Source: Kitasatospora indigofera (GTDB lineage: Bacteria > Actinomycetota > Actinomycetes > Streptomycetales > Streptomycetaceae). From it: DNA of 64,000 nt. Shown piece after piece: positions 8,375-16,286 of this stretch (position 1 is the first letter of the stretch; each line of letters opens with the position of its first letter). The stretch lies in NCBI RefSeq assembly GCF_014655955.1, contig NZ_BNBO01000027.1, forward strand, positions 54,608 through 118,607, read 5' to 3'. Under the pieces are notes generated by a model. That model saw only the letters and a program-made list of their open reading frames with translations, had not been told where the DNA came from and did not search any database. Both the position numbers and the translations under genes were made by a program.

Positions 8375-9604
8375 TCAGGCGTCGTACAGCCCGCCCTCCT
8401 CCAGTTGCCGCAGGCGCCGGTAGTCGGCCTCGACCTGGTCGGCGTCGTCGGAACTGAGGTAGACGTAGCCGGGCACGGTGGCCAGGTCGACCGTGCGGGC
8501 GACCGGCTTGCCCGGCGGGATGGTGAGCACCATGTCCAGGAAGGACGGCAGGGCGCGGACCTCCGCCCAGCCCTCCTCGGACGGGACGACCCCGTCCCGG
8601 GGGCTCATCAGGTTGAGGTAGCGCAGGTGGGTGAGGAGCCGGTACGGCGGCAGGGTCCGGCCGGTGATCCGCTCGGGGTGGGCGATGGCCAGGGCCAGCA
8701 GGTCCACCTGGTCGGTGCCGATGGCACGGTTCACCACGTCGGGCAGGTGCGCGCCGCCGAGCCGGGCGCCGCACTCCACCAGCACCGGGCCGCGCGCGGT
8801 GAGCATCACCTCGGTGTGCGCCGAGCCGTTGCGGATCTCCAGCGCGTCCAGCACCTTCAGCACGTACTCCCCGAGCTGCCGGGCGGCCGGGTCCTCCGGC
8901 GGCACCGGGTGCTCGAAGGCGGGCGGAATCGAACGGCCGCCGCCCTTCGGGAGGTCGTGGTAGCGCCAGACCTCCACGATGTGGTGAACGCCGTCGCGGC
9001 TCACGGTGTTGACGAAGTACTCGTCGCCGTCCAGGAACTGCTGGGCCAGTGCCTGCGTGTTGCGCCGGCCGTAGCGGTCCACCGCGGCCAGCACGGTGGC
9101 GTGCGCGGTGCGGATCTCCTGCGGCGAGTCGCAGAAGAAGACGTGGTCGGTGCCGGCGCTGGCCACCGGCTTCAGCACCACCGGCCACTCGCCGAGCCGC
9201 TCCGCCCAGGCGACGGTCTCGTCCGCCGAGGCCGAGAGCAGCGACTCGGCGGCCGCCAGGCCGGCCTCCTTGACCGCGGCGGCCATCGCGAACTTGTCCC
9301 GGCGGGCCGTGGGCCGGGTCATCCCGTTGCCGGGGGTGCCCAGCTCCGCGGACAGCGCGTCGGCCAGCAGCACGCCCGACTCGGCGCCCGCCACCACGAA
9401 GTCCACCCCGTGCTCGCGCAGCCGGGCGGCGGTGGCCGCCAGGTCGCCCTCGTGCCGGATGTCCACCGGGAAGTCCTCCGGCCGGTAGGCCAGGTGGATG
9501 TCCGGCTCCTCGGAGCGGACGTGCAGGTACTCGACGCCGTGCCGCCGCAGGGCGGCGGGCAGGAACCGGGCGATCCCGTAGGCGTCGACGACGGCGGTTG
9601 TCAC
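8375..9604 (-). CDS. ATP-grasp ligase (carboxylate-amine ligase)
   Basis: This 409-residue ATP-grasp enzyme probably forms an amide bond through an acyl-phosphate. Visible features are the ATP-binding strand VVLKPVASAGTDHVFF near residue 145, and the paired metal-binding segment HTEVMLTARGPVLVECGARLGG near residues 270-290, which resembles L-amino-acid ligases of the BacD type. A BacD-like enzyme joins two free amino acids. Here the acid could instead come from the carrier-bound pathway. The GTG at 9604 has AAGGAG 7 bases upstream and overlaps the exporter stop as GTGA, so the two are translationally coupled. The neighbouring adenylation, carrier and dehydrogenase genes suggest it acts late, joining the modified residue to a second amine. 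Confidence 0.88.
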   Translation of the reverse strand: MTTAVVDAYGIARFLPAALRRHGVEYLHVRSEEPDIHLAYRPEDFPVDIRHEGDLAATAARLREHGVDFVVAGAESGVLLADALSAELGTPGNGMTRPTARRDKFAMAAAVKEAGLAAAESLLSASADETVAWAERLGEWPVVLKPVASAGTDHVFFCDSPQEIRTAHATVLAAVDRYGRRNTQALAQQFLDGDEYFVNTVSRDGVHHIVEVWRYHDLPKGGGRSIPPAFEHPVPPEDPAARQLGEYVLKVLDALEIRNGSAHTEVMLTARGPVLVECGARLGGAHLPDVVNRAIGTDQVDLLALAIAHPERITGRTLPPYRLLTHLRYLNLMSPRDGVVPSEEGWAEVRALPSFLDMVLTIPPGKPVARTVDLATVPGYVYLSSDDADQVEADYRRLRQLEEGGLYDA

Positions 9605-10656
9605 GAGGGCTCTCCTTGGGTGTCCGTACCGAGGGCCGCGCGGGCGGCCCGGTCGCCGGCCGGGTGGCCGGCGGCCCCGGCCGGCACGGGTGCGGGCCGG
9701 GCCGCGGCCTCCCGTTCACGCCGGTCGTGGCGGCCGCGGGCCGCCGTGCCGACCCCGACCAGCAGGGTGATGACGAGGATGCAGAGCAGGGTCAGCGTGG
9801 ACTGCGTCAGCCGCCGGTCGGGCAGTTGCAGCAGGTAGGCGAAGAGCGGCGACAGGGTGCACAGCAGCGAGGCGGTGATCGGCTCGGTGTGCTTGATGCC
9901 CACCTGGATCAGGTACAGCGGCAGGCCGACCCCGATCACCGCGATCACCGCCGCCGGGAGGAACACCGCGCCGAGCCGCGGCTGGTCGCTGAGGCCCACC
10001 GCCGCCCAGGTCACCACGATGGTCAGGAAGAACCGCACCGACAGCACCGACTGCGGCCCGAGGCCGGCCTCGCTCAGCCGCTTGGAGTAGATGACGTTGC
10101 CGGTCGACGCCAGCCCGCAGACCAGCGTCAGCACCAGGCCGAGCGCGGCGTCCCCGGCGTCCACCGGGCCGACCCCGCTGCGTCCGGTCACCGAGCCCCA
10201 GACCAGGACGGCGATGCTGAGGCAGATCCCGGCCGAGACCAGGGCCTCCGCGCGGAGCACCGTGGTGCCCCGGCGCAGCAGCGGTCCGAACACCAGGGTC
10301 AGCACCGGGCCGATCGCCAGGCCGACCACGTTCACCACCGCCGGCTCCAGGTACTTCAGCGCGTAGAGCATGGAGAGCCAGGTGACGGCGGTGGAGACGT
10401 TCAGCGCCAGCACGTCCAGGCGCTGGGCCGAGAGCGGCCGCAGGGCCGCCGCCAGGCCCTTGCGGGCGACGTCGAGGCCGAGGAAGAAGACGGCCGTCAG
10501 CGAGAACGACACCGCCGCTATCGCCAGCGGGTCGAGCGACTGCAGGCGGTTGCCCGCGTACACGTCGACCGCCGCGGTGAGCGCGGCGAACCCCGTCAGC
10601 GGGGCCACCCCGCGCCACAGGCCGCCGGTCTGGCCGGCCTTCTGTCCGTCCGTCAT
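9601..10656 (-). CDS. EamA/DMT family transporter, probable product exporter
   Basis: The protein has 351 residues. About ten hydrophobic helices form two EamA repeats (first near residues 20-155, second near 170-305). They end in a charged 45-residue cytoplasmic tail rich in Arg and Ala. Typical segments are YALKYLEPAVVNVVGLAIGP in repeat one and HTEPITASLLCTLSPLFAYL in repeat two, the position where EamA proteins carry a conserved Pro and Gly helix. DMT/EamA members usually export amino acids or small metabolites. The ATG at 10656 has GGAAGGA upstream. It is coupled by a 4-bp overlap to the ATP-grasp gene, which points to export of the cluster product or a precursor. Confidence 0.9.
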   Translation of the reverse strand: MTDGQKAGQTGGLWRGVAPLTGFAALTAAVDVYAGNRLQSLDPLAIAAVSFSLTAVFFLGLDVARKGLAAALRPLSAQRLDVLALNVSTAVTWLSMLYALKYLEPAVVNVVGLAIGPVLTLVFGPLLRRGTTVLRAEALVSAGICLSIAVLVWGSVTGRSGVGPVDAGDAALGLVLTLVCGLASTGNVIYSKRLSEAGLGPQSVLSVRFFLTIVVTWAAVGLSDQPRLGAVFLPAAVIAVIGVGLPLYLIQVGIKHTEPITASLLCTLSPLFAYLLQLPDRRLTQSTLTLLCILVITLLVGVGTAARGRHDRREREAAARPAPVPAGAAGHPAGDRAARAALGTDTQGEPS

Positions 10657-10747
10657 GTTCGTCCTTCCGGGGCCGCCCGGCGCGGGCCGCCCCGGGTGGG
10701 GGCGGCCCGCACGGGCGGTCGAAGCGAGGCGCCGTCGACCGGTCCGG

Positions 10748-12109
10748 TCAGAGCGCGGGGATGCTGGCGTCGGCCGCCGCGAGCACCGCCTCGTCCAGCA
10801 CGTCGTCCTCCAGACTGCCCGCGAAGTACTTTTCGTACGCGACCAGGTCGAAGTGTCCGTGCCCGGACAGCCCGAACAGGATCGCCTGCGAGCGGCCCTC
10901 CTCCCGGCAGCGGACCGCCTCGTCGATCGCGACCCGGATCGCGTGGGTGGACTCGGGCGCCGGCAGGATGCCCTCCGTGCGGGCGAACTGCACGCCCGCC
11001 TCGAAGCACCGGGTCTGCGCGACGGCCACCGGCTCGATCAGCTTGTCCTCGACCGTACGGCTGATCAGCGGGCCGATCCCGTGCGCCCGGAGCCCGCCCG
11101 CGTGCATCGCCGGCGGCACGAAGGAGTGCCCGAGGGTGTGCATCCGGAACAGCGGGCCGACCCGGCCGGTGTCGGCGTAGTCGTACGCGATCCGGCCGCG
11201 GGTCAGGGTCGGGCAGGAGGCCGGCTCGACCGCGATGATCCGGACGTCCGGGCCGCCGCGCAGCTGCGCGCCGAGGAACGGGAAGGCGAGCCCGGCGAGG
11301 TTGCTGCCGCCGCCGGCCGCGCCGATCACGATGTCCGGGTAGTCGTCCGCCAGTTCCATCTGGCGCAGCGCCTCCTGGCCGATCACCGTCTGGTGGGCCA
11401 GCACGTGGTTGGCCGCGCTGCCCAGCACGTAGCCGAGCGAGGGATCGCCGGCCGCCGTCTCCAGCGCCTCCGAGGTGGCGATGCCGAGGCTGCCCGGCGA
11501 CTTGGGGTCGGCGGCCAGGATGGCCCGGCCGGCCGCGGTCTCGATGCTCGGGCTGGGGGTGCAGACCGCGCCGTAGGTCTCCATCAGCGACTTGCGGTAC
11601 GGCTTCTGCTCGAAGCTGACCCGCACCATGAACACCTTGGCGGTCATCCCGAAGAAGGCCGCGCTGAGCGCGGTGGCGCTGCCCCACTGGCCGGCGCCGG
11701 TCTCGGTGACCAGCCCGGTCTTGCCCGCCTCCTTGTTGTAGAAGGCCTGGGCGATGCCGGTGTTGGGCTTGTGGCTGCCGGCCGGCGAGACCCCCTCGTA
11801 CTTGTAGTAGATGCGCGCCGGGGTGTTCAGCGCGCGCTCCAGCCGGCGGGCCCGGAACAGCGGGGCCGGGCGCCACATCGCGTAGATCTGCCGGACCGGC
11901 TCGGGGATCTCGAACTCCCGCTCGGTGCCGATCTCCTGGTCGATCAGCGGCTCGGGCATGAGCGCCGCCAGCTCGTCGCGGCCGAGCGGGGCGCCGGTCG
12001 CGGCGCTGAGCGCCGGGGCCAGCGGTGCCCCCGGCAGGTCCGCCGCCAGGTTGTACCAGGTGGTCGGGACGTCCTTGTCGTCGAGCTGGAACTTAACCCT
12101 GTCCACCAT
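10748..12109 (-). CDS. TrpB-like PLP-dependent enzyme (TrpB2 type)
   Basis: This 453-residue fold-type II PLP enzyme is of the tryptophan synthase beta-like branch. The PLP lysine is in GSHKPNTG (Lys114) and the phosphate-binding loop is GAAGGGSNLAG. The length, the N-terminal RPAPLFRARRLE and the long inserts fit TrpB2, which does not need a TrpA partner. No trpA, trpC or other tryptophan gene is nearby. TrpB2 enzymes join serine-derived aminoacrylate to indole, and relatives use other nucleophiles. Within this cluster it may make a non-standard amino acid precursor (inference). The ATG at 12109 follows GGGAGG and overlaps the transglutaminase-like gene by 17 bp, so it is in the same transcript. 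Confidence 0.9.
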   Translation of the reverse strand: MVDRVKFQLDDKDVPTTWYNLAADLPGAPLAPALSAATGAPLGRDELAALMPEPLIDQEIGTEREFEIPEPVRQIYAMWRPAPLFRARRLERALNTPARIYYKYEGVSPAGSHKPNTGIAQAFYNKEAGKTGLVTETGAGQWGSATALSAAFFGMTAKVFMVRVSFEQKPYRKSLMETYGAVCTPSPSIETAAGRAILAADPKSPGSLGIATSEALETAAGDPSLGYVLGSAANHVLAHQTVIGQEALRQMELADDYPDIVIGAAGGGSNLAGLAFPFLGAQLRGGPDVRIIAVEPASCPTLTRGRIAYDYADTGRVGPLFRMHTLGHSFVPPAMHAGGLRAHGIGPLISRTVEDKLIEPVAVAQTRCFEAGVQFARTEGILPAPESTHAIRVAIDEAVRCREEGRSQAILFGLSGHGHFDLVAYEKYFAGSLEDDVLDEAVLAAADASIPAL

Positions 12110-12788
12110 CGGAGCCTCCCTCTGCGGCCGCCTCGTCCATGAGGGAGCCTGATGTGGTCGTGTGCGATCCTGCGAAAAGCAGCGGATGGGCGTCCCTGAT
12201 GCCGCCCACCACCTGGTCGTACGGGACGTCGTCGAACTCCCCGCGGTCACGCAGGAATTCCATGTGCCGACGGCCTTCGAGGTCGTAGGGGTGGTAGACG
12301 CTGTCGGAGCGCCCGTCGAAGTCCAGCGGCCGCATCCGGTAGAGCCGGCAGAGCATCTTGTTGAAGACCGGGGTGGCCTTCAGCCAGCTGCCCTCCAGGC
12401 GGACGGACGTCCAGCTGTGGTAGCGGAACACGTCACCGCCCACCAGCCGGCGCAGCCGCTCGGAGGCCAGGTGGTTGCGGACGTCGCCGTAGACGATCCG
12501 GCTCGGCACCCCCACCGACCGGACGGCGGCCGCGTACACGATCGACTTGTGCACGCAGAAGCCCTTGCCGCGCTCCAGCACCGAGCTGGCCCGCAGGCCC
12601 TCCCGGGACAGGTCGGCGTCGTACACCTCGTAGTTGATGCCGTCGCGGACGGCGTAGTAGAGCGCGACCGCCCGTTCCACCTCGGTGAGCCGCTCGGGCT
12701 CGGGCAGCGCCTTGCTGACGAAGGCCCGCACGGTCGCGGACTCGTAGTCGAGGAACTCGGTCGGCTTCAGCAGTTCGTCGGTAGTCAT
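12093..12788 (-). CDS. Transglutaminase-like (papain-fold) protein
   Basis: The protein has 231 residues with one transglutaminase-core domain near residues 40-150. The catalytic Cys is in GKGFCVHKS (Cys78) and the His in FRYHSWTSV (His124). The third position, usually Asp in a W-x-D-P-T context, reads WLKATPVFN, so it seems to be Ala. In antibiotic pathways a transglutaminase homologue (AdmF, andrimid) forms an amide from two carrier-bound acyl groups. A comparable job, taking an acyl group from the nearby carrier protein, is a reasonable guess here. Proteolysis or hydrolysis remain possible. ATG 12788 overlaps the dehydrogenase stop as ATGA. No signal peptide is present, so it is cytoplasmic. 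Confidence 0.85.
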   Translation of the reverse strand: MTTDELLKPTEFLDYESATVRAFVSKALPEPERLTEVERAVALYYAVRDGINYEVYDADLSREGLRASSVLERGKGFCVHKSIVYAAAVRSVGVPSRIVYGDVRNHLASERLRRLVGGDVFRYHSWTSVRLEGSWLKATPVFNKMLCRLYRMRPLDFDGRSDSVYHPYDLEGRRHMEFLRDRGEFDDVPYDQVVGGIRDAHPLLFAGSHTTTSGSLMDEAAAEGGSDGGQG

Positions 12789-13963
12789 TCCAACCCCTGT
12801 TCGGTTCGGGCCGGGGCGGGGCGGCCCAGGCCCATCAGCGCGGCGATCCGCTGCTGCTGGATCTGGGTCGTCCCCGAGTAGAGCGTCCCCGCGACGGCGT
12901 TGCGCAGTTCCTTCTCCAGCCCCACCTCGGCCATGTAGCCGTGTCCGCCGTAGATCTGAATGGCCGTCAGCGCACTGCGGACGTTGGCCTCGCTGACCAC
13001 CAGCTTGCTGATCGCCACGTCGACCGCCGCGTTCTCGCGGCCGACGATCTTCTCCGCCGTGTCGTACAGCCACTTCCGGGAGGTCTCCACGTCGATCCGC
13101 ATCCCCACGATCAGGTTGGAGACCGACTGGTAGGAGCCGATGTGCCGGCCGAACTGCCGGCGGGTCCTGGCGTAGGAGACGCACTGCTCCAGCCGGTGCT
13201 GCATCTCACCGACGTTGATCACGAAGGAGCAGAGGATCTCCCACTTCATCACGTGGTCGAGCACCAGGAACCCCGCCCCGACCGAGCCGATCACCTGCGA
13301 CCTCGGCACCCGGACGTCGTCCAGGAACAGCTCGCACAGCGGCGAACTGCGCAGGCCCATCTTGGCGATCGGCCGGCCCACGGTGAGGCCGGGCGTGTCC
13401 CGCTCGACCAGGAAGGCGGTCAGCCCGGCCGGGTTGCCCGGCCGGCCCGTCCTGGCGTACACCACGATCAGGTCGGCGATCGGGCCGTTGCTGACGAAGG
13501 CCTTGGAGCCGTTCAGCACGAAGGCGTCCTCGCCGTCCGGGACGGCGGTGGTCCGCATCCCCATCACGTCGGAGCCGCCGTCCGCCTCGGTGATGGCGTG
13601 CGCGCCGATCGTGCTGCCGTCCACGATGCCCGGCAGGAAGCGGCGCTTGAGTTCGGCCGAGCCGAAGCGCTGCACCGGGACGCCCGCGCTGACCAGGTGG
13701 GTGGAGGCCGAGAAGTTCAGCCCCGCGTCCCGGCAGCTGTGGCCGAGGCCCTCCAGGACGTACATCGTGGTCGACAGGGACTGCCCGAGGCCGCCGTACT
13801 CCGGCTCGAACGGCAGCCCGGGCAGCCCCGCCTCGCACAGCCGCTTCCAGCCGTCCCGGGAGAAGCTCGCGTCGGCGTCCCGCTCCAGGTGGCCGTCACC
13901 GATCACCGCCCCGAGCGCGGCGGCCGCCGCCCGCAGGGCCTTCTGGTCCTCGTTCCACTGCAT
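12785..13963 (-). CDS. Acyl-CoA dehydrogenase-fold flavoprotein, likely acting on a carrier-bound acyl group
   Basis: The protein has 392 residues. The acyl-CoA dehydrogenase fold shows in AITEADGGSDVMGM, the FAD-binding GSKAFVSNGPIADLIVVYA and the C-terminal IQIYGGHGYM. The usual catalytic Glu of the YEGT motif is replaced: here YSGTTQIQQ (residues 362-370). A Glu instead stands at residue 242 in HVMKWEILC. By my alignment this is the helix-G position used by isovaleryl-CoA dehydrogenase, and by prolyl-carrier-protein dehydrogenases that make pyrrole groups. The adjacent adenylation and carrier genes support a carrier-bound aminoacyl substrate and alpha,beta-oxidation. The ATG at 13963 has a weak GGGGGA site. 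Confidence 0.92.
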   Translation of the reverse strand: MQWNEDQKALRAAAAALGAVIGDGHLERDADASFSRDGWKRLCEAGLPGLPFEPEYGGLGQSLSTTMYVLEGLGHSCRDAGLNFSASTHLVSAGVPVQRFGSAELKRRFLPGIVDGSTIGAHAITEADGGSDVMGMRTTAVPDGEDAFVLNGSKAFVSNGPIADLIVVYARTGRPGNPAGLTAFLVERDTPGLTVGRPIAKMGLRSSPLCELFLDDVRVPRSQVIGSVGAGFLVLDHVMKWEILCSFVINVGEMQHRLEQCVSYARTRRQFGRHIGSYQSVSNLIVGMRIDVETSRKWLYDTAEKIVGRENAAVDVAISKLVVSEANVRSALTAIQIYGGHGYMAEVGLEKELRNAVAGTLYSGTTQIQQQRIAALMGLGRPAPARTEQGLE

Positions 13964-14004
13964 CGGTTCCCCCGCGTGGTGGTGGTCAGGTGCCGGCCGG
14001 CCGC

Positions 14005-14382
14005 TCAGTAGTGCGAGAAGCCGTCGCCGTCGAGCTGGTGGCGCTCCTCGCCGTGCAACGGCGGGTTGAAGACGCTGACCAGTTCGAGGTCCTCGTGCGG
14101 CGAGGCGATCAGGAAGTGGGCGTCGTGCTCGTCCAGCGCGTACAGCACGCCGGGCCGGATCTCGTAGCTCTCGCCGGTCTCGGCGCTCACCACCTGGCCG
14201 GACCCGCCGATGCAGTAGCAGGCCTCCAGGTGGCGCCGGTACTCCAGCTTCGACTTGCTGCCGGCCCGCACGACGGTGTGGCAGACGGTGAACCCCATCC
14301 GGTCCCGCTCCAGCAGGAACCGGTGACTGGTGCCGTTGCCCCAGTCGACGGCCTTGATCTCGTCCATGCTTCTGATGAACAT
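14005..14382 (-). CDS. Ectoine-synthase-like cupin (EctC family), probable cyclase or dehydratase
   Basis: This 125-residue single-domain cupin is clearly related to EctC: MFIRSMDEIKAVDWG start, HLEACYCIGGSG, RPGVLYALDEHDAHFL and VFNPPLHGEERHQLDG end. The three iron ligands known in EctC (Glu, Tyr, His) are kept as Glu53, Tyr81 and His89. Differences include loss of the Trp near residue 20, a changed substrate loop (AGSKSKLEY where EctC has a T-x-T-H-I-W-Y type) and Ser instead of Cys before VFNPP. EctC removes water from N-gamma-acetyl-diaminobutyrate to close a tetrahydropyrimidine ring. No ectA, ectB or ectD is present, so this copy probably performs a related ring closure or dehydration on another substrate. 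Confidence 0.9.
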   Translation of the reverse strand: MFIRSMDEIKAVDWGNGTSHRFLLERDRMGFTVCHTVVRAGSKSKLEYRRHLEACYCIGGSGQVVSAETGESYEIRPGVLYALDEHDAHFLIASPHEDLELVSVFNPPLHGEERHQLDGDGFSHY

Positions 14383-14407
14383 CTTTCGTACCCCCTGTCG
14401 GAAGCGC

Positions 14408-14656
14408 TCAGGCGCTCTTGGTGATCTCGATGAACCGCAGGATCGCGTCGACGGACCGGAAGTCGTCGGGCGAGATCTCGACCTCGTCGACCGGGACCCC
14501 GAACCGCTCCCCCACCCAGGTGATCAGCCCCAGCAGAGCCAGGCTGTCCACCAGACCGGTGTCCAACAGGTCGTAGGAGGACGGGAGTTCGTCGACGGAT
14601 GTGTCCGGCGCGTACTCCGAGACGATGTGCTGCTTGATGACGGTCGCGACGCTCAC
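14408..14656 (-). CDS. Stand-alone acyl/peptidyl carrier protein
   Basis: This 82-residue acidic protein has the four-helix carrier fold. The phosphopantetheine serine is Ser38 in LLDTGLVDSLALL. The GTG at 14656 follows GGAGGAGAG and overlaps the adenylation-gene stop as GTGA, so the two products are made together and very likely work as a pair. The dehydrogenase, cupin and transglutaminase-like proteins downstream would act on its thioester. No 4'-phosphopantetheinyl transferase lies in the window, so activation would use one encoded elsewhere. Confidence 0.93.
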   Translation of the reverse strand: MSVATVIKQHIVSEYAPDTSVDELPSSYDLLDTGLVDSLALLGLITWVGERFGVPVDEVEISPDDFRSVDAILRFIEITKSA

Positions 14657-16146
14657 GTGCTCTCCTCCAACAACTCGGCCCTCAGCCGGCCTCGGTCGAC
14701 CTTTCCGGTGGACGTGCTGGGCAGCGGGTCGCCGGTCAGCCGGAAGGCCGCCGGGATCGCCGCCTTCGACAGCCGCTCGGCGCAGTACGCCCGCAGTGCC
14801 AGTGAGTTCAGCCGCTCCGAGCGGCGCCGCACCACGGCGTGCAGCCGCACCCCGGCCGCCCGGTCGGGCAGCGCGAGCACCCCCGCCTCGGCGATCTCCG
14901 GGTGGCCCAGCAGCACCCGTTCGACCTCCTCCAGGCTGACCCGCACCCCGCGCACCTTGACCTGGAAGTCGGTCCGGCCGACCAGCGTCAGCGTGCCGTC
15001 CTCGGCGCGGCTGACCAGGTCACCGCTGCGGAAGTACCGGGTGCCGTCCGGGCCGGTGGTGAACCGGCCGCCCGGGGCCCCGTCCGCGAGGTAGCCGTCG
15101 GTCTGGAACGGGGTGGCCACCAGCAGTTCGCCGGTGCCTGCTCCCGTCAGCGTCCCGTCCGGGCCGTCGGGGCCGTCGGGGCCGTCGGGGCCGGCCAGCG
15201 CCGTCCGCACGCCCGGCAGCGGACGGCCCAGCGGCACCGTCCCGCCCTCCGTCAGGTCGGCCGGCCCGAGGGTGTGCAGGAAGCTGTCGTTGGTCTCCGT
15301 GCAGCCGTACACGCTGTGGAACTCCGCCGACGGGAACAGCCCGGGCAGCGCCCGGCGCACCGGCAGCGGGGTGTGGTCCCCGGTCAGCACGACGTGCCGG
15401 ACCTCCGGCACCGGCGCGGTGCCCGCCTCGGCGAGGATGCGGAACAGCATCGGCACGGCCTGGACGACCTGCGGGCGGGTGCGCTCGAACAGCTCCGCCA
15501 GCCGGCGCGGGTCCACCGCGTGCTCCGGGTCGACCAGGACGGCGCAGCCGCCGGCCCGCAGGGTCGCCCAGATGTCCAGCAGGCAGAGGTCGAAGTTGAG
15601 CGGCGCGTAGTTGAGCACCGTCCGGCCCTCGCCGAGCCCGAACCGCTCGTGCGCCCAGCGGGTGAAGCGGTCCAGCGCGGCGGCTCCGAGCGGCACCAGC
15701 TTGGGCGTGCCGGTGGAGCCCGAGGTGGTCAGCACCAGACCGGCCGTGGCCGGGTCCAGGACCGGGGCGCCGGGCCCGGCCGGGCCGAGGTCCGTCCAGT
15801 CGGTCGTGTGCTCGCCGGCCTCGGCCAGCCAGCCGCAGCCGGCCCGCTCGACCAGCTCGTTCAGCGTGCGGCGGCCGAGGCTCTCGGAGACCAGCAGCAG
15901 CGGGCGGCCGGCCCGCAGGCAGGCCAGCACCAGGGCGATCGCCCGGGGGGACTTGCGGGCGGGCAGCGCCACCGGGCCGCCCGGGTGCGCGGCGAGCTCG
16001 GCGTACGCCAGCTCGGCCAGCGCGGCGAGGCCGCCGTAGTCGACGACGGTGTCGTGCCAGTGCAGCGCGGGGGCGTCGGGCCGTCGGACGGCCCGGTCGT
16101 GGAAGTCCTCGTAGAGGGGGTTCGTCGGGAGTGTTCCGACCGGCAT
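14653..16146 (-). CDS. Free-standing amino-acid adenylation enzyme (AMP-binding)
   Basis: This 497-residue ANL-family enzyme activates a carboxylate as the adenylate and loads it on the adjacent carrier protein. Core motifs: LTTSGSTGTPKL (P-loop), NFDLCLLD (with the Asp that pairs with an alpha-amino group in amino-acid-activating domains), VYGCTETND, YFRSGDLV, GRTDFQVKVRG and the catalytic Lys in STSTGKVDR (Lys482). The retained Asp suggests an alpha-amino acid. By rough alignment the pocket also holds a second acidic residue after YGCTETN, which might suit a basic side chain, but that reading is weak. An internal run GPDGPDGPDGPDG marks a 9-bp repeat. The ATG at 16146 has GGAAGGAGG about ten bases upstream. 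There is no condensation or thioesterase domain. Confidence 0.93.
   Translation of the reverse strand: MPVGTLPTNPLYEDFHDRAVRRPDAPALHWHDTVVDYGGLAALAELAYAELAAHPGGPVALPARKSPRAIALVLACLRAGRPLLLVSESLGRRTLNELVERAGCGWLAEAGEHTTDWTDLGPAGPGAPVLDPATAGLVLTTSGSTGTPKLVPLGAAALDRFTRWAHERFGLGEGRTVLNYAPLNFDLCLLDIWATLRAGGCAVLVDPEHAVDPRRLAELFERTRPQVVQAVPMLFRILAEAGTAPVPEVRHVVLTGDHTPLPVRRALPGLFPSAEFHSVYGCTETNDSFLHTLGPADLTEGGTVPLGRPLPGVRTALAGPDGPDGPDGPDGTLTGAGTGELLVATPFQTDGYLADGAPGGRFTTGPDGTRYFRSGDLVSRAEDGTLTLVGRTDFQVKVRGVRVSLEEVERVLLGHPEIAEAGVLALPDRAAGVRLHAVVRRRSERLNSLALRAYCAERLSKAAIPAAFRLTGDPLPSTSTGKVDRGRLRAELLEEST
15164..15193. repeat. 9-bp repeat inside the adenylation gene
   Basis: The unit GGGCCGTCG is repeated about three times in tandem. 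It encodes the GPDGPDG run in a surface loop between core motifs, and the reading frame is kept because the unit is a multiple of three. Confidence 0.7.
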
Positions 16147-16286
16147 GTGGGGGTTCCCTCCTTCCGGTGTCACAGGGGTGCCGCCCCGGGTGGCGGGGCG
16201 GCGGGGCGGCGCCGGCGGTTGGCCGGCCGCCGCCCGGCCGTACGGGAGCGGACGGGGCGCGCGGGGCGCCCCGGTACGGGTGCGGC

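Noticed and set aside
14005..14382. Ectoine biosynthesis
   Set aside because: No ectA, ectB or ectD nearby and altered substrate-loop residues, so a true ectoine cluster is not supported.
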